Positions 1 through 6,840 of a stretch of 7,731 nt of DNA are shown in pieces. Made by a program: the position numbers and the translations under genes. Below the pieces are notes generated by a model that worked only from the letters and a program-made list of their open reading frames with translations, was not told the origin of the DNA and did not search any database. Every line of letters begins with the position of its first letter. The first letter of the stretch is position 1. This DNA comes from Polyangia bacterium (GTDB taxonomy: Bacteria > Myxococcota_A > Polyangia > Polyangiales > Polyangiaceae). The stretch lies in the NCBI GenBank assembly GCA_030433055.1, contig JAUILJ010000358.1, forward strand, positions 1-7,731, read 5' to 3'.

Positions 1-438
1 GGCGCGGAGCGATTTCCGCTCGCGCCAGTTGGCGCATCGCCTCGCGCTTTCCTCTCGTGGAGATTGAATGGCGCGAGATTCGGGCGCCAGTATAGGCACG
101 GCCAGGCAAGGACGCCCACACAAAAGCCTGCTCGAAGAACCAGTGATCTGTCCGATCCGAAGCGGACGCTCCGACGCTTTTCGGGGAGGCTTTGGTTGGG
201 CGCGACCCAATGGACGAAAGCGGGGAGCGGCTCCCGGTGGGCCCACTGGATGGGGTGGTGGGCCCGGACGTTCCGCCGGATGCTCGCCAGCGGGACTCGC
301 GCCACCTCCCGCAGCGCGGCCTGGGTCGAGTCGTGGTCGATAGCCTGTGCGCTCGGGTTGGTTTCCGTGGAGGGTTTTGGTGGTATGCAGCCCGATCCCG
401 GGGCTGATGGCGACAGCGAGTGAAGGAGAAGGAGCGGC
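1..438. other. Left-edge region without an assignable gene
   Basis: No protein in this stretch matches a family I recognise. Three readings compete. Plus frame 2 closes with TGA at 65-67 after 21 codons and could be the tail of a gene entering from the left. An ATG at 68 follows it with GGAG at 59-62, but the 91-codon frame it opens (to 343) has roughly random third positions. Plus frame 1 is open from base 1 to the TGA at 421-423 with high GC3, but it encodes an implausible Trp/Arg-rich peptide. A minus-strand frame sharing the same GC-rich third position is open from 456 through the left edge and gives a more protein-like composition. The stretch may hold the start of a minus-strand gene, a decayed gene, or only the leader of the downstream operon. 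Confidence 0.4.
424..434 (+). promoter_or_regulatory. Strong Shine-Dalgarno for the MarC-family gene
   Basis: A doubled purine motif (AGGAGAAGGAG) ends four bases before the GTG at 439. It fixes the MarC start: the same frame is closed by TGA at 421-423, so the protein cannot begin further upstream. Confidence 0.7.
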
Positions 439-1077
439 GTGCGTGAAGGCTTGACTTACTGGGCTCTGGTTCTGATTTCCGTGCTGGGCGTCGCGAACCC
501 CATCCGCTTGAGCGGGAACTTGGCGCTGGTGGGCGAGGGGCTGAGCGATGCCGATCGGCGTCAAGTGATTCGGCGTGCCAGCTTACTCGCCCTGGGCCTC
601 CTGCTCGCGGCCGCCTGGGTGGGCAATCACATCGTGCTCTATTTCGGAATCAAGACCGGTGGTTTCCGCGCCGCTTGTTCCCTGCTCGTACTGTCGCTGT
701 GTCTGACCGAGGTGCTGCGCAATCGCCCCTTGGGCAAGGACTGGTCGGCCGGGCGGGACGCCAAGAGCCTCGCGGCGGAGCTGGCACTCTCGGGGCTCGC
801 TGCAGCGCCTGTGATGGGTACCGTCGTGATCTATTCTGGGGAGACCCGCGAACTCTGGCGGCGTGAGGTGACGCTCGCTGCGGTTTGCGTTGCGCTGGCG
901 GTCTCATTCATCGTGCTGAGACTGGGTCCCAAGCTGCTCGAGCAGTTTGGTGAGCGCGGCGTGCGTTGGATGGGCCACGTACTGCGGCTCACCGCTGCCG
1001 GGTGGGCGGTCGATTTCTTCTCTATCGGCGTTCGCGATCTGTTGCCACTGATCACCTCCACACCCCCTGCACAATGA
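439..1077 (+). CDS. MarC-family integral membrane protein
   Basis: This 212-residue protein has the length and layout of the MarC (UPF0056) family of inner-membrane proteins. Their transport role is unsettled, and the old link to multiple antibiotic resistance is not well supported. About six hydrophobic segments are visible near residues 5-20, 46-68, 75-93, 112-132, 143-161 and 178-200. Family-like landmarks are the N-P-I-x-x-x-G-N stretch at 20-27 at the end of helix 1, the F-G-I-x-x-x-x-F-R motif at 69-77, and the Ala/Pro/Gly-rich fourth helix around 115-133. The first motif departs from the usual D/N-P-x-G-N, so this is a divergent member. The GTG start is set by a strong Shine-Dalgarno. 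Its stop overlaps the ATG of the next gene as ATGA at 1074-1077, so the two are probably translationally coupled. Family assignment is from pattern memory, not a search. Confidence 0.72.
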   Translation: MREGLTYWALVLISVLGVANPIRLSGNLALVGEGLSDADRRQVIRRASLLALGLLLAAAWVGNHIVLYFGIKTGGFRAACSLLVLSLCLTEVLRNRPLGKDWSAGRDAKSLAAELALSGLAAAPVMGTVVIYSGETRELWRREVTLAAVCVALAVSFIVLRLGPKLLEQFGERGVRWMGHVLRLTAAGWAVDFFSIGVRDLLPLITSTPPAQ

Positions 1078-1691
1078 AACCCTCATACGTCGCTGCTGTT
1101 TCCTGCGCGCTCTGGGCGTGGGCTTGCGGAACCGTCCAACAAGATGAGCCTCCCCCGGTCGTGGCGCCCATCACGCGCAGCGACGCGTTGCCCGAGGAGC
1201 CGGGGACCCAGGGCGCGCCGTTCACGCCAGACGCGGAGCGCGCTCTTGCCGCGCGGCAAGCTCTGGGGGCCGCGGGCCTCGACTTCGGCAGGCGGGTCTT
1301 GATTGCGTGCCCCGGGGTGAAGCCGCCGAGCTTCGACTACGAAGCAGAGAAAATGCAGGCCAGCCTGGAGCGGAGCCTGGAGGAGCTTGGCCGTTGCGCG
1401 GTGGCGGGACGCCTCGGTCAGAGCTCGCTCCGACTGCTCGTGTGGGACCCCGTTGCAGGTGAGGCGCTGCGCGCGCTGCTGGTCGCCGATGGCGTCCCCA
1501 TGTCGCGGATTCAGCTCGAGCCTCAGACCTCCGAGGCTCGAGCGCGCTTCGGGGTGGGGGCCGATGCTGGGACGGTCGGGGCAGCAGCCGTCGACGCTGC
1601 CAGCGATGCGCCGGCAGGGGATGTGGGCGCTGACGGGGGTGGGGGTGAGTGGACGCGCGCCCCGAAGGTGCGCGTGGACCTCGCGCGCTGA
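1074..1691 (+). CDS. Putative lipoprotein with degenerate OmpA-like region
   Basis: This is a 205-residue protein of no named family. It starts with Lys-2, a short hydrophobic stretch (residues 5-17) and Cys-18 after Ala-Trp-Ala. That suggests a lipoprotein signal, although the lipobox is weak because the -3 residue is Ala. A Pro/acidic linker follows (23-55), then a folded-looking region at about 55-160. Within it, residues 126-150 (an Asp-Pro, then A-L-R-A-L-L-V-A-D-G-V-P-x-S-R-I) recall the last helix and strand of OmpA-like peptidoglycan-binding domains, without the full GH-x-D-x-x-G motif. Cys-79 and Cys-108 could form a disulfide after export. The C-terminal 45 residues are Ala/Gly/Asp-rich low complexity, common in polyangial envelope proteins. 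The ATG at 1074 overlaps the MarC stop; a longer frame from 966 would lie inside MarC and lacks the signal. An envelope location is inferred. Confidence 0.6.
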   Translation: MKPSYVAAVSCALWAWACGTVQQDEPPPVVAPITRSDALPEEPGTQGAPFTPDAERALAARQALGAAGLDFGRRVLIACPGVKPPSFDYEAEKMQASLERSLEELGRCAVAGRLGQSSLRLLVWDPVAGEALRALLVADGVPMSRIQLEPQTSEARARFGVGADAGTVGAAAVDAASDAPAGDVGADGGGGEWTRAPKVRVDLAR

Positions 1692-1701
1692 CGCGGGAGC
1701 G

Positions 1702-1767
1702 CTGAGTCGCGGCGCATCAAGCTCTCAGTCGCGGCGCGTCAAGCTCTCAGTCGCGGCGCATCAAGCG
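1702..1767. repeat. Three tandem 22-bp repeats at a convergent junction
   Basis: Three head-to-tail copies of a 22-base unit lie at 1702-1723, 1724-1745 and 1746-1767, with core CAGTCGCGGCGCRTCAAG. The copies differ at only a few positions: G at 1704, G at 1738 and G at 1767. The third copy is the last codons and stop of the minus-strand receiver-ATPase gene. The other two fill the gap to the end of the lipoprotein gene. The unit looks like a tandem duplication of that gene's 3' end. Because 22 is not a multiple of three, the extra copies change frame and lie outside the reading frame. Confidence 0.85.
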
Positions 1768-2640
1768 TTTGGTCATGCGGATCTCGTTTCCGCGCGGACT
1801 GTGCTGAACGTCGTCCATGAACGTACGGATCAGCAGCAGGCCGCGGCCGTGAACGCGGTCGAGGCTCGCAGCGTCTTCCGGGTCGGGTAGAGATGTTGGG
1901 TCGAAGCCGCGGCCCTGGTCTTGCACGACGTAGTGCACGTCGTTCCTGGTGATGCGCGCAACGACGCGTACCTTGCGCTGCGCGTATGGCTCGCGATTCA
2001 TGCGCTCCTGAGCCGCTTGGTCCCACTCCCCCCCGTCCAACTCACGCAGCCGAGAGTCGAGCTCCAGGTTGCCGTGATAGACGGCGTTGGAGAGGGATTC
2101 ACGAAGCGCCACGCCGACCTGGAGCAGCGTCGTGTCATCGAAGCAGCCCATCACCTCGAGGTCCGACTCCAGGTGCCGCACGAGCGCCGCGAGCTGACCA
2201 GGGGCGTTACCCACCTCGAAGATGGTTTGAGTCTCAGAGATGCAGTCGAGCACCCGTTGCTGATCCCGGGCGGGCTTTGTCAGCTCGAGTACGTCGCGGA
2301 TGGTCGACGCGAGCTCTCGGGCCAGATCGCGCTTCGGAACGTAGCTGGTGGCTCCCTTGCGCAGCGCCTGGACGGCCACCGACTCGCTGCCATGGGCGGT
2401 CATCAGGATCACGGGCAACGCGGGGAAACGTGCGTGGACCGTCTCCACGAGCTCGAGCCCGTCCATCTCCGGCATGATCATGTCGGTGAGCACGAGGTCC
2501 GGTCGAGCGTCGGCGATCGAGTCGAGAGCGAGCGCGCCGTTCTCGGCATAGCTCGCCTCGAAGCCTGCCTTCTCGAGCAGGCGTCCCGCCAGCTTGCGAT
2601 CGAGCGGCGAGTCATCGACGACGAGGATCCGTTGGGCCAT
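1747..2640 (-). CDS. Response regulator with RsbW-like HATPase output domain
   Basis: This 297-residue protein joins a receiver domain to a GHKL ATPase of the anti-sigma/serine-kinase type. The receiver (about 3-120) has the acidic pair D9-D10, phosphoacceptor D53 in L-T-D-M-I-M-P-E-M-D-G, T81 and K103, so all key residues are present. A helical linker (121-165) follows. The HATPase domain (about 166-297) has an N-box with E181 and N185 in E-S-L-S-N-A-V-Y-H-G-N, a G1 motif D-Q-G-R-G-F-D at 241-247 and a G2 motif G-R-G-L at 265-268. A charged insertion of about 30 residues (193-222) lies between the N-box helix and the next strand. There is no histidine-phosphotransfer helix and no DNA-binding domain. 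Known relatives of this ATPase type bind sigma factors or phosphorylate STAS antagonists. It lies 47 bp downstream of the hybrid kinase on the same strand, so it is probably co-transcribed and phosphorylated by it. No clear Shine-Dalgarno precedes the ATG, but the receiver begins immediately after it. Confidence 0.88.
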   Translation of the reverse strand: MAQRILVVDDSPLDRKLAGRLLEKAGFEASYAENGALALDSIADARPDLVLTDMIMPEMDGLELVETVHARFPALPVILMTAHGSESVAVQALRKGATSYVPKRDLARELASTIRDVLELTKPARDQQRVLDCISETQTIFEVGNAPGQLAALVRHLESDLEVMGCFDDTTLLQVGVALRESLSNAVYHGNLELDSRLRELDGGEWDQAAQERMNREPYAQRKVRVVARITRNDVHYVVQDQGRGFDPTSLPDPEDAASLDRVHGRGLLLIRTFMDDVQHSPRGNEIRMTKRLMRRD

Positions 2641-2687
2641 GAGTGCTGGCCAGCTTATCGCGGCGCGGCCCCACGTACAGGGGCCGG

Positions 2688-5123
2688 TCAGTGAGAGTCT
2701 GCCAAAAACTTCTTCAGCGCCGGTTCAAGGCGCCTCAGTTCACCGTTCAGCTCCTGAAATGCACCGCGCGCCCCTGCCATGTCGTCATTTCGTCCCATCC
2801 GCTCCACGACCAGCGCCAGGTCGAACGCCGAGGACGCGCCGCAGTGATCCACCGCCCCCTTGAGTGTGTGAGCGGCGCGCCGGACGGCTTCGCCATCGCC
2901 CGCCTCGATGCCCCGTCGCATTTCGGCCAGCCAGCCGGGGTACTCCTCCAGGAATACTTGCACCAGCTCTCCTGCGAGCTCTCGATCTCCTGCGGCGTGC
3001 TGAATCAGCACGTCTTCGTTGAAGGCCTGGGCTTCACCGCTGAAGGGCACCGGACTGAACACCACTGACGGCATGGGCTTGGTCTCACCGCGAGAATCCG
3101 GAACCACCGAGTCGACCGTGTCGAAGAGTTCAGCCATTCGGATTGGTTTCGTGAGGTAGGCATCGAACCCTGCGGCCATGCAGCGCTCGCGGTCGCCGCG
3201 CATCGCGTGAGCCGTGACTGCGATGATTGGCACATGACTGTCACCGGAGGCTTCGACCTCGCGCACTTTTTCGACCGCAGTGATGCCATCACATCCCGGC
3301 ATCATCAGGTCGAGCAGTGCGAGGTCATACTCCCCCTGGGTCAACTCCTCGATCGCCGACAGGCCGTCGGCAACCACCTTCACGCGGTGTCCCTGCTTCT
3401 CGAACAGGCGACGCATCAGCCGCTGGTTGACCAGGTTGTCTTCTGCGACCAATACCGACAACGTGCGCGAAGGCTGGGTGGGTACCCGCACACTCCCGAC
3501 GCCGCGAGGCACTCCTCGCATCGCGTCGATCACCGCCTCCACCAGGCGAGACGGCTTCACTGGTTTGGTCACGTAGTCTGGTACGTGGAGCCGCCTGCAG
3601 TGCGCTGCGTCCACACTGCGATTGGGCGAGTTGAGCATCATTACCGTGGGGATCATCACGTCGCGGCGTCGGAGCTCCTCGACGAGCCCGAAGCCGCTGA
3701 GCCCTGGCAGGGTAGTGTCGACCAACAGCAGATCGTAGCGAGACGCGCTCTCTTCCGCGGCGTCAAGCAGGCGCATGGCGTCCTCGGCGGAGGTCGCGGA
3801 GTCTGAGAACATGCCCCACTCCTCGAGCTCTCGCGACAGGATTTCGCCGCTCGTCGTGACGTCTTCCACGATCAGGGCGCGGCGCCCGCTGAGCTCACTC
3901 GGGGGTACCGTGCCGCGGCGGAGGCTCGGCGCACCCTCGTGTCCAGCGAGCAGGCCGAAGCTGAAGACGCTGCCCTCACCGGGCTTGCTCGTGACCTCTA
4001 GCTGCCCACCCATCATCTGCACGAGTCGTGTGGAGATGGAGAGGCCGAGGCCGCTGCCTCCATGGCGCCGGGTGACCGAGCCGTCAGCCTGAGTGAACGG
4101 CTCGAAGATGCGCGCCATTTTTGCCGCAGGGATTCCAGGCCCCGTGTCCGTGACGCTGAACCCGACCTGCATCGTCTGCGTGCCAACCTGTGCAGAAACG
4201 CGCACCACGACTTCACCACTGTCGGTGAACTTGACCGCGTTCCCCACCAAGTTGACTAGCACCTGGCGCAGCCGGCCCGCGTCTCCCACCAGCGTGGGCG
4301 GCACACCATGCTCGACCTCGTAGCACAGCTCGAGGCCCTTCTCGTGGGCGCGCAGCGCCAGCGTTCGCATCACCTCGTCGACCACCGTGCGCACGTCGAA
4401 CGGAGCCGAGTCCAGATCGAGCTTGCCCGCCTCGATGCGCGAGAAATCCAGCACGTCGTTGATCACGGTGAGCAACGCCTCGGCGGAGCTGCGTACGGTG
4501 TCGAGGTACTCGCGTTGCTCCCGAGTGAGCTCGGTGTCCAGCGCGAGCTCGGTCATGCCCATGATGCCGTTCATCGGGGTGCGGATCTCGTGACTCACGT
4601 TGGCCAAGAACTCGCTCTTCGCAACGTTGGCGGCTTCGGCGGCCTCCTTCGCCAGCCGCAGCTCCACCTCTGCGCGGTCCTTCTCCTGGAGCAGCTCGCG
4701 GAGCCTCGCGGAGTGCTGTTGCTCCATCCGCAGCGCCTCTCGCGCCAGGCGGTCACCTCGCTTCTTGGACATCGCTGCCATCACGACGATGGCCGGCACG
4801 GTCACGATGATGACGAGCACCCTGAGCAGGTTCTCCTCGTCGTACGTGAGGCTCAGCCCTTTTTCCGAGTAGAAAATGGCGAGGTAGCCGCAGGTGACGA
4901 TACCGCTGAAGATGCCGACGCGCCCACCACCGGTGAAGGCAGAGAACACGACCAGGGTCATCAAGATGGCGGGCGGGTTCGGGATACGCAGGCCGAACTG
5001 GTCGGCCAACTCGAACACGGCGATCGACGCGATCGTGAGCAGCGGGCCAAGCAGCCGGAACAGCCGGCTCGGCTGAGGCAGCCGCGCGGGTTCGGCGGGG
5101 AGGGTCTCGCTGGTCTGCGACAT
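2688..5123 (-). CDS. Membrane hybrid histidine kinase (HisKA-HATPase-REC-REC-Hpt)
   Basis: This is an 811-residue inner-membrane sensor kinase of the BarA/TorS-like phosphorelay type. The N-terminal region has four hydrophobic segments (about 24-42, 51-65, 68-86, 98-118) resembling a DUF4118-type membrane sensor with almost no periplasmic domain. A charged coiled coil follows at about 121-170. HisKA carries H178 in S-H-E-I-R-T-P. The catalytic domain has N291/N295, G1 D-T-G-P-G at 326-330, the F box near 340-344 and G2 G-G-S-G-L-G-L at 355-361. Receiver 1 (about 414-535) has E420/D421, D469 and K520, but Leu-497 where Thr/Ser is usual. Receiver 2 (about 556-675) is canonical: E561/D562, D605, T637, K659. 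The Hpt domain (about 698-811) has H752 in A-H-T-L-K-G. I chose the ATG at 5121-5123 because the protein then begins just before helix 1. A GTG at 5189 would add 22 residues with no better ribosome site. It is probably first in an operon with the receiver-HATPase gene. Confidence 0.9.
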   Translation of the reverse strand: MSQTSETLPAEPARLPQPSRLFRLLGPLLTIASIAVFELADQFGLRIPNPPAILMTLVVFSAFTGGGRVGIFSGIVTCGYLAIFYSEKGLSLTYDEENLLRVLVIIVTVPAIVVMAAMSKKRGDRLAREALRMEQQHSARLRELLQEKDRAEVELRLAKEAAEAANVAKSEFLANVSHEIRTPMNGIMGMTELALDTELTREQREYLDTVRSSAEALLTVINDVLDFSRIEAGKLDLDSAPFDVRTVVDEVMRTLALRAHEKGLELCYEVEHGVPPTLVGDAGRLRQVLVNLVGNAVKFTDSGEVVVRVSAQVGTQTMQVGFSVTDTGPGIPAAKMARIFEPFTQADGSVTRRHGGSGLGLSISTRLVQMMGGQLEVTSKPGEGSVFSFGLLAGHEGAPSLRRGTVPPSELSGRRALIVEDVTTSGEILSRELEEWGMFSDSATSAEDAMRLLDAAEESASRYDLLLVDTTLPGLSGFGLVEELRRRDVMIPTVMMLNSPNRSVDAAHCRRLHVPDYVTKPVKPSRLVEAVIDAMRGVPRGVGSVRVPTQPSRTLSVLVAEDNLVNQRLMRRLFEKQGHRVKVVADGLSAIEELTQGEYDLALLDLMMPGCDGITAVEKVREVEASGDSHVPIIAVTAHAMRGDRERCMAAGFDAYLTKPIRMAELFDTVDSVVPDSRGETKPMPSVVFSPVPFSGEAQAFNEDVLIQHAAGDRELAGELVQVFLEEYPGWLAEMRRGIEAGDGEAVRRAAHTLKGAVDHCGASSAFDLALVVERMGRNDDMAGARGAFQELNGELRRLEPALKKFLADSH

Positions 5124-5355
5124 GAGTAGCGCGCAGCCTCGCACATCCCGGCAGGGCCCCCAAACCTCAACGCGACGGTCCGCGTGCACCTACTTTCAGC
5201 ACTGACGCTGCCCCTCGGGTTTGAGCCGGGGCCCCCGCGGTGCTAACGCCGCCCGCTAACTTGAAGCGTTCCCTGCTCGCCCCTCGTTGCGTCCTGCGCT
5301 GTCCGTTCCTGGTTCAACTTCCAGGGCCGTCTGGCGCGCGGCGTTCGGAGATTCC
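5124..5355. promoter_or_regulatory. Divergent intergenic region between kinase and flippase
   Basis: This gap must hold the promoters of the minus-strand signalling unit and probably of the plus-strand flippase. I see no convincing -35/-10 pair on either strand. An imperfect GC-rich inverted repeat lies at 5210-5232: G-CCCC, a two-base TC bulge, GG, a seven-base loop, then CC-GGGG-C. It could be a leader hairpin or an operator, and it has no T tract. The kinase start is ambiguous (5123 or 5189), so the real gap may be shorter. Confidence 0.4.
5347..5350 (+). promoter_or_regulatory. Shine-Dalgarno deciding the flippase start
   Basis: GGAG lies five bases before the GTG at 5356. A TTG at 5287 in the same frame has no comparable purine tract and would add 23 residues that do not look like this family's N-terminus. 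The GTG start is therefore preferred. Confidence 0.6.
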
Positions 5356-6813
5356 GTGTCCCTAGCCTACCGCGCCGTGCTCGGCGCGCTCTGGACGATC
5401 ACCAGTAGCGTTGGCGGCCGCGTCGTCGGTCTCGTAGCGAACATCGTCCTCGCGGCGCTCTTGACGCCCGAGCAGTACGGTGAGGCCAACGTCGCCATCA
5501 TCATTGTCTACACGGCGAACATGGCGACCTATCTCGGCTTCGGCCAGTACTTGGTCGCGAACCCGAAGGCGGGCAAAGACGTCGCGTTCCACGCCACGTT
5601 CTATCACGTCAGCGTCGGCTGGCTCGCGCTGCTCGGTGTGGTGCTCGCAGGGGGATACTTCGCCAAGCTCTACGAGACACCCGACCTCGGATTCTACATC
5701 AGCGGTGTGGCGATCGCGGTCGCGATGGACCGTGTGAGCTTCATTCCAGGGCGTATTCTCGCACGGGAAATGCGCTTCAAGGTCCTCGGCCTGAGCCAGA
5801 TGAGCGGCGAGTTCATGTACGCCGGAGCGGCGCTGGTGTTTGCCTTCATGGGCTACGGCGCCAAGTCACTGGTATACGCATCGATCCTCCGTTCGATGGT
5901 CACGCTCACCATCCTAACGATGAGCGCCGAGCGGGCGATGTGGCTCACCCCCAGCCGGATCAACTGGAAGACGACGCGTGAGCTGATCAATTTCGGCTTG
6001 CCCATTTCCATCGGGAATATCCTGCACTTCGGGTCGGCGAAGTGGGACAACCTGATCGTGGGCAAGGTGCTCGGGACTGGCGTTGTGGGTCAGTACAACT
6101 TCGCCTACAACATCGCGGACATCCCGGCGGCCCAGGTGGGTGAACACATAGGTGACGTCCTGCTGCCGTCATTCGCCAAGCTGGAAGATGCCGCGGCTCA
6201 GAAGCGCGCCCTGGCTCGCGCTTCCGGGCTGTTGTCGCTGATCGTATTCCCGCTGGCCGTGGGCCTCGGTGCAGTCGCCCACAGCCTGCAGAGGGCATTC
6301 CTCAAGCCGAACTGGAACCTCGTGGGCAGCATGTTGGTGCTGCTCAGCGTGCTGTCCATCGTGCGTCCCGTGGGGTGGCTAATCAGCTCGTACCTGCAGG
6401 CGACGCTGCGCCCGCGGGTGATCATGATCCTCGAGGCAATAAAGGCCTTGGGGATCGTGGTGTTCGTCTACATCTTCGCGCGCTGGCTCGGTCCGTTGTG
6501 GGCGTGCACCGCGGTGGGGATGGCATTCGGAACCCATGCGCTGGTCAGCGTTTGGGTGGTCAGGTCGCAAGACCAGGTGCCGATGTTGCACTTGCTGAGG
6601 CCCATCGGGCGCCCGCTGTTGGCTTGCGTGCCGATGGTCGGTGCCGTGCTGGCGATTCGTTACGGTCTGCACTCGCCGGGGTGGAACTCTTGGCTCGCCC
6701 TGGTGGTGGAGGTCGCCGCCGGTGCCGTGGCCTATATCGGTGGCGCGTTTGCCTTTGCCGGGGCTCAGAGCCGCGAGTTGATCAGCCTCCTGCGGGGAGA
6801 GCTGAAGCGCTAA
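5356..6813 (+). CDS. Wzx-type polysaccharide flippase (MOP superfamily)
   Basis: This 485-residue polytopic inner-membrane protein of the polysaccharide-synthesis branch of the MOP superfamily (Wzx/WzxC/MviN-like) would flip lipid-linked oligosaccharide repeat units to the periplasmic side. Its length and 12-14 hydrophobic segments fit the family. Typical features are the N-terminal G-R-x-V-G-L-x-A-N-I-V-L-A-A-L-L-T-P-E-Q-Y-G stretch at 21-42 and the central D-N-L-I-V-G-K-V-L-G-T-G-V-V-G-Q-Y block at 231-247. A P-A-A-Q-V-x-x-x-I-x-x-V-L-L-P-S-F segment at 257-273 is characteristic of the PF13440-type members. Charged residues inside helices, such as K229/D231 and R337, may line the substrate path. 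Substrate specificity cannot be read from sequence. It is transcribed away from the kinase and toward a gene also suggestive of polysaccharide metabolism. No polymerase or glycosyltransferase lies inside the window. Confidence 0.88.
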   Translation: MSLAYRAVLGALWTITSSVGGRVVGLVANIVLAALLTPEQYGEANVAIIIVYTANMATYLGFGQYLVANPKAGKDVAFHATFYHVSVGWLALLGVVLAGGYFAKLYETPDLGFYISGVAIAVAMDRVSFIPGRILAREMRFKVLGLSQMSGEFMYAGAALVFAFMGYGAKSLVYASILRSMVTLTILTMSAERAMWLTPSRINWKTTRELINFGLPISIGNILHFGSAKWDNLIVGKVLGTGVVGQYNFAYNIADIPAAQVGEHIGDVLLPSFAKLEDAAAQKRALARASGLLSLIVFPLAVGLGAVAHSLQRAFLKPNWNLVGSMLVLLSVLSIVRPVGWLISSYLQATLRPRVIMILEAIKALGIVVFVYIFARWLGPLWACTAVGMAFGTHALVSVWVVRSQDQVPMLHLLRPIGRPLLACVPMVGAVLAIRYGLHSPGWNSWLALVVEVAAGAVAYIGGAFAFAGAQSRELISLLRGELKR

Positions 6814-6817
6814 TCCC

Positions 6818-6840
6818 GACTCGCCTTCCAGGGCTGAGTC
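6818..6840. terminator. Hairpin just after the flippase stop
   Basis: Four bases after the TAA, GACTCGCC (6818-6825) pairs with GGC and GAGTC (6832-6834 and 6836-6840). The loop is six bases, with a single bulged T at 6835. There is no T run on either strand, so intrinsic termination is uncertain; it may act as a 3' stabiliser. The 3' arm is also the start of the first 15-bp tandem repeat. Confidence 0.35.

Noticed and set aside
192..407. Plus-strand 71-codon frame
   Set aside because: Overlaps other open frames, has a TTG start without a ribosome site, and shows no recognisable motif.
64..423. Plus-strand 119-codon open frame directly before the MarC gene
   Set aside because: High GC3 but a Trp/Arg/Ser-heavy composition, a TTG start with no ribosome site and no family likeness. 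It mirrors the GC3 phase of the opposing strand.
966..1073. Upstream extension of the lipoprotein frame
   Set aside because: Lies inside the MarC gene and would bury the signal peptide. The ATG at 1074 gives a proper exported N-terminus.
1921..2694. Long plus-strand frame opposite the receiver-ATPase gene
   Set aside because: Antisense shadow of a gene with intact catalytic motifs; His/Arg/Val-rich with no domain.
4308..5129. 273-codon plus-strand frame opposite the hybrid kinase
   Set aside because: Antisense shadow caused by GC-rich codon positions; His/Gln/Leu-rich translation without any domain.
5124..5189. GTG start at 5189 for the hybrid kinase
   Set aside because: Adds a 22-residue Arg/Cys-containing extension with no good ribosome site. 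The ATG at 5123 is better placed before helix 1, though the longer form is not excluded.
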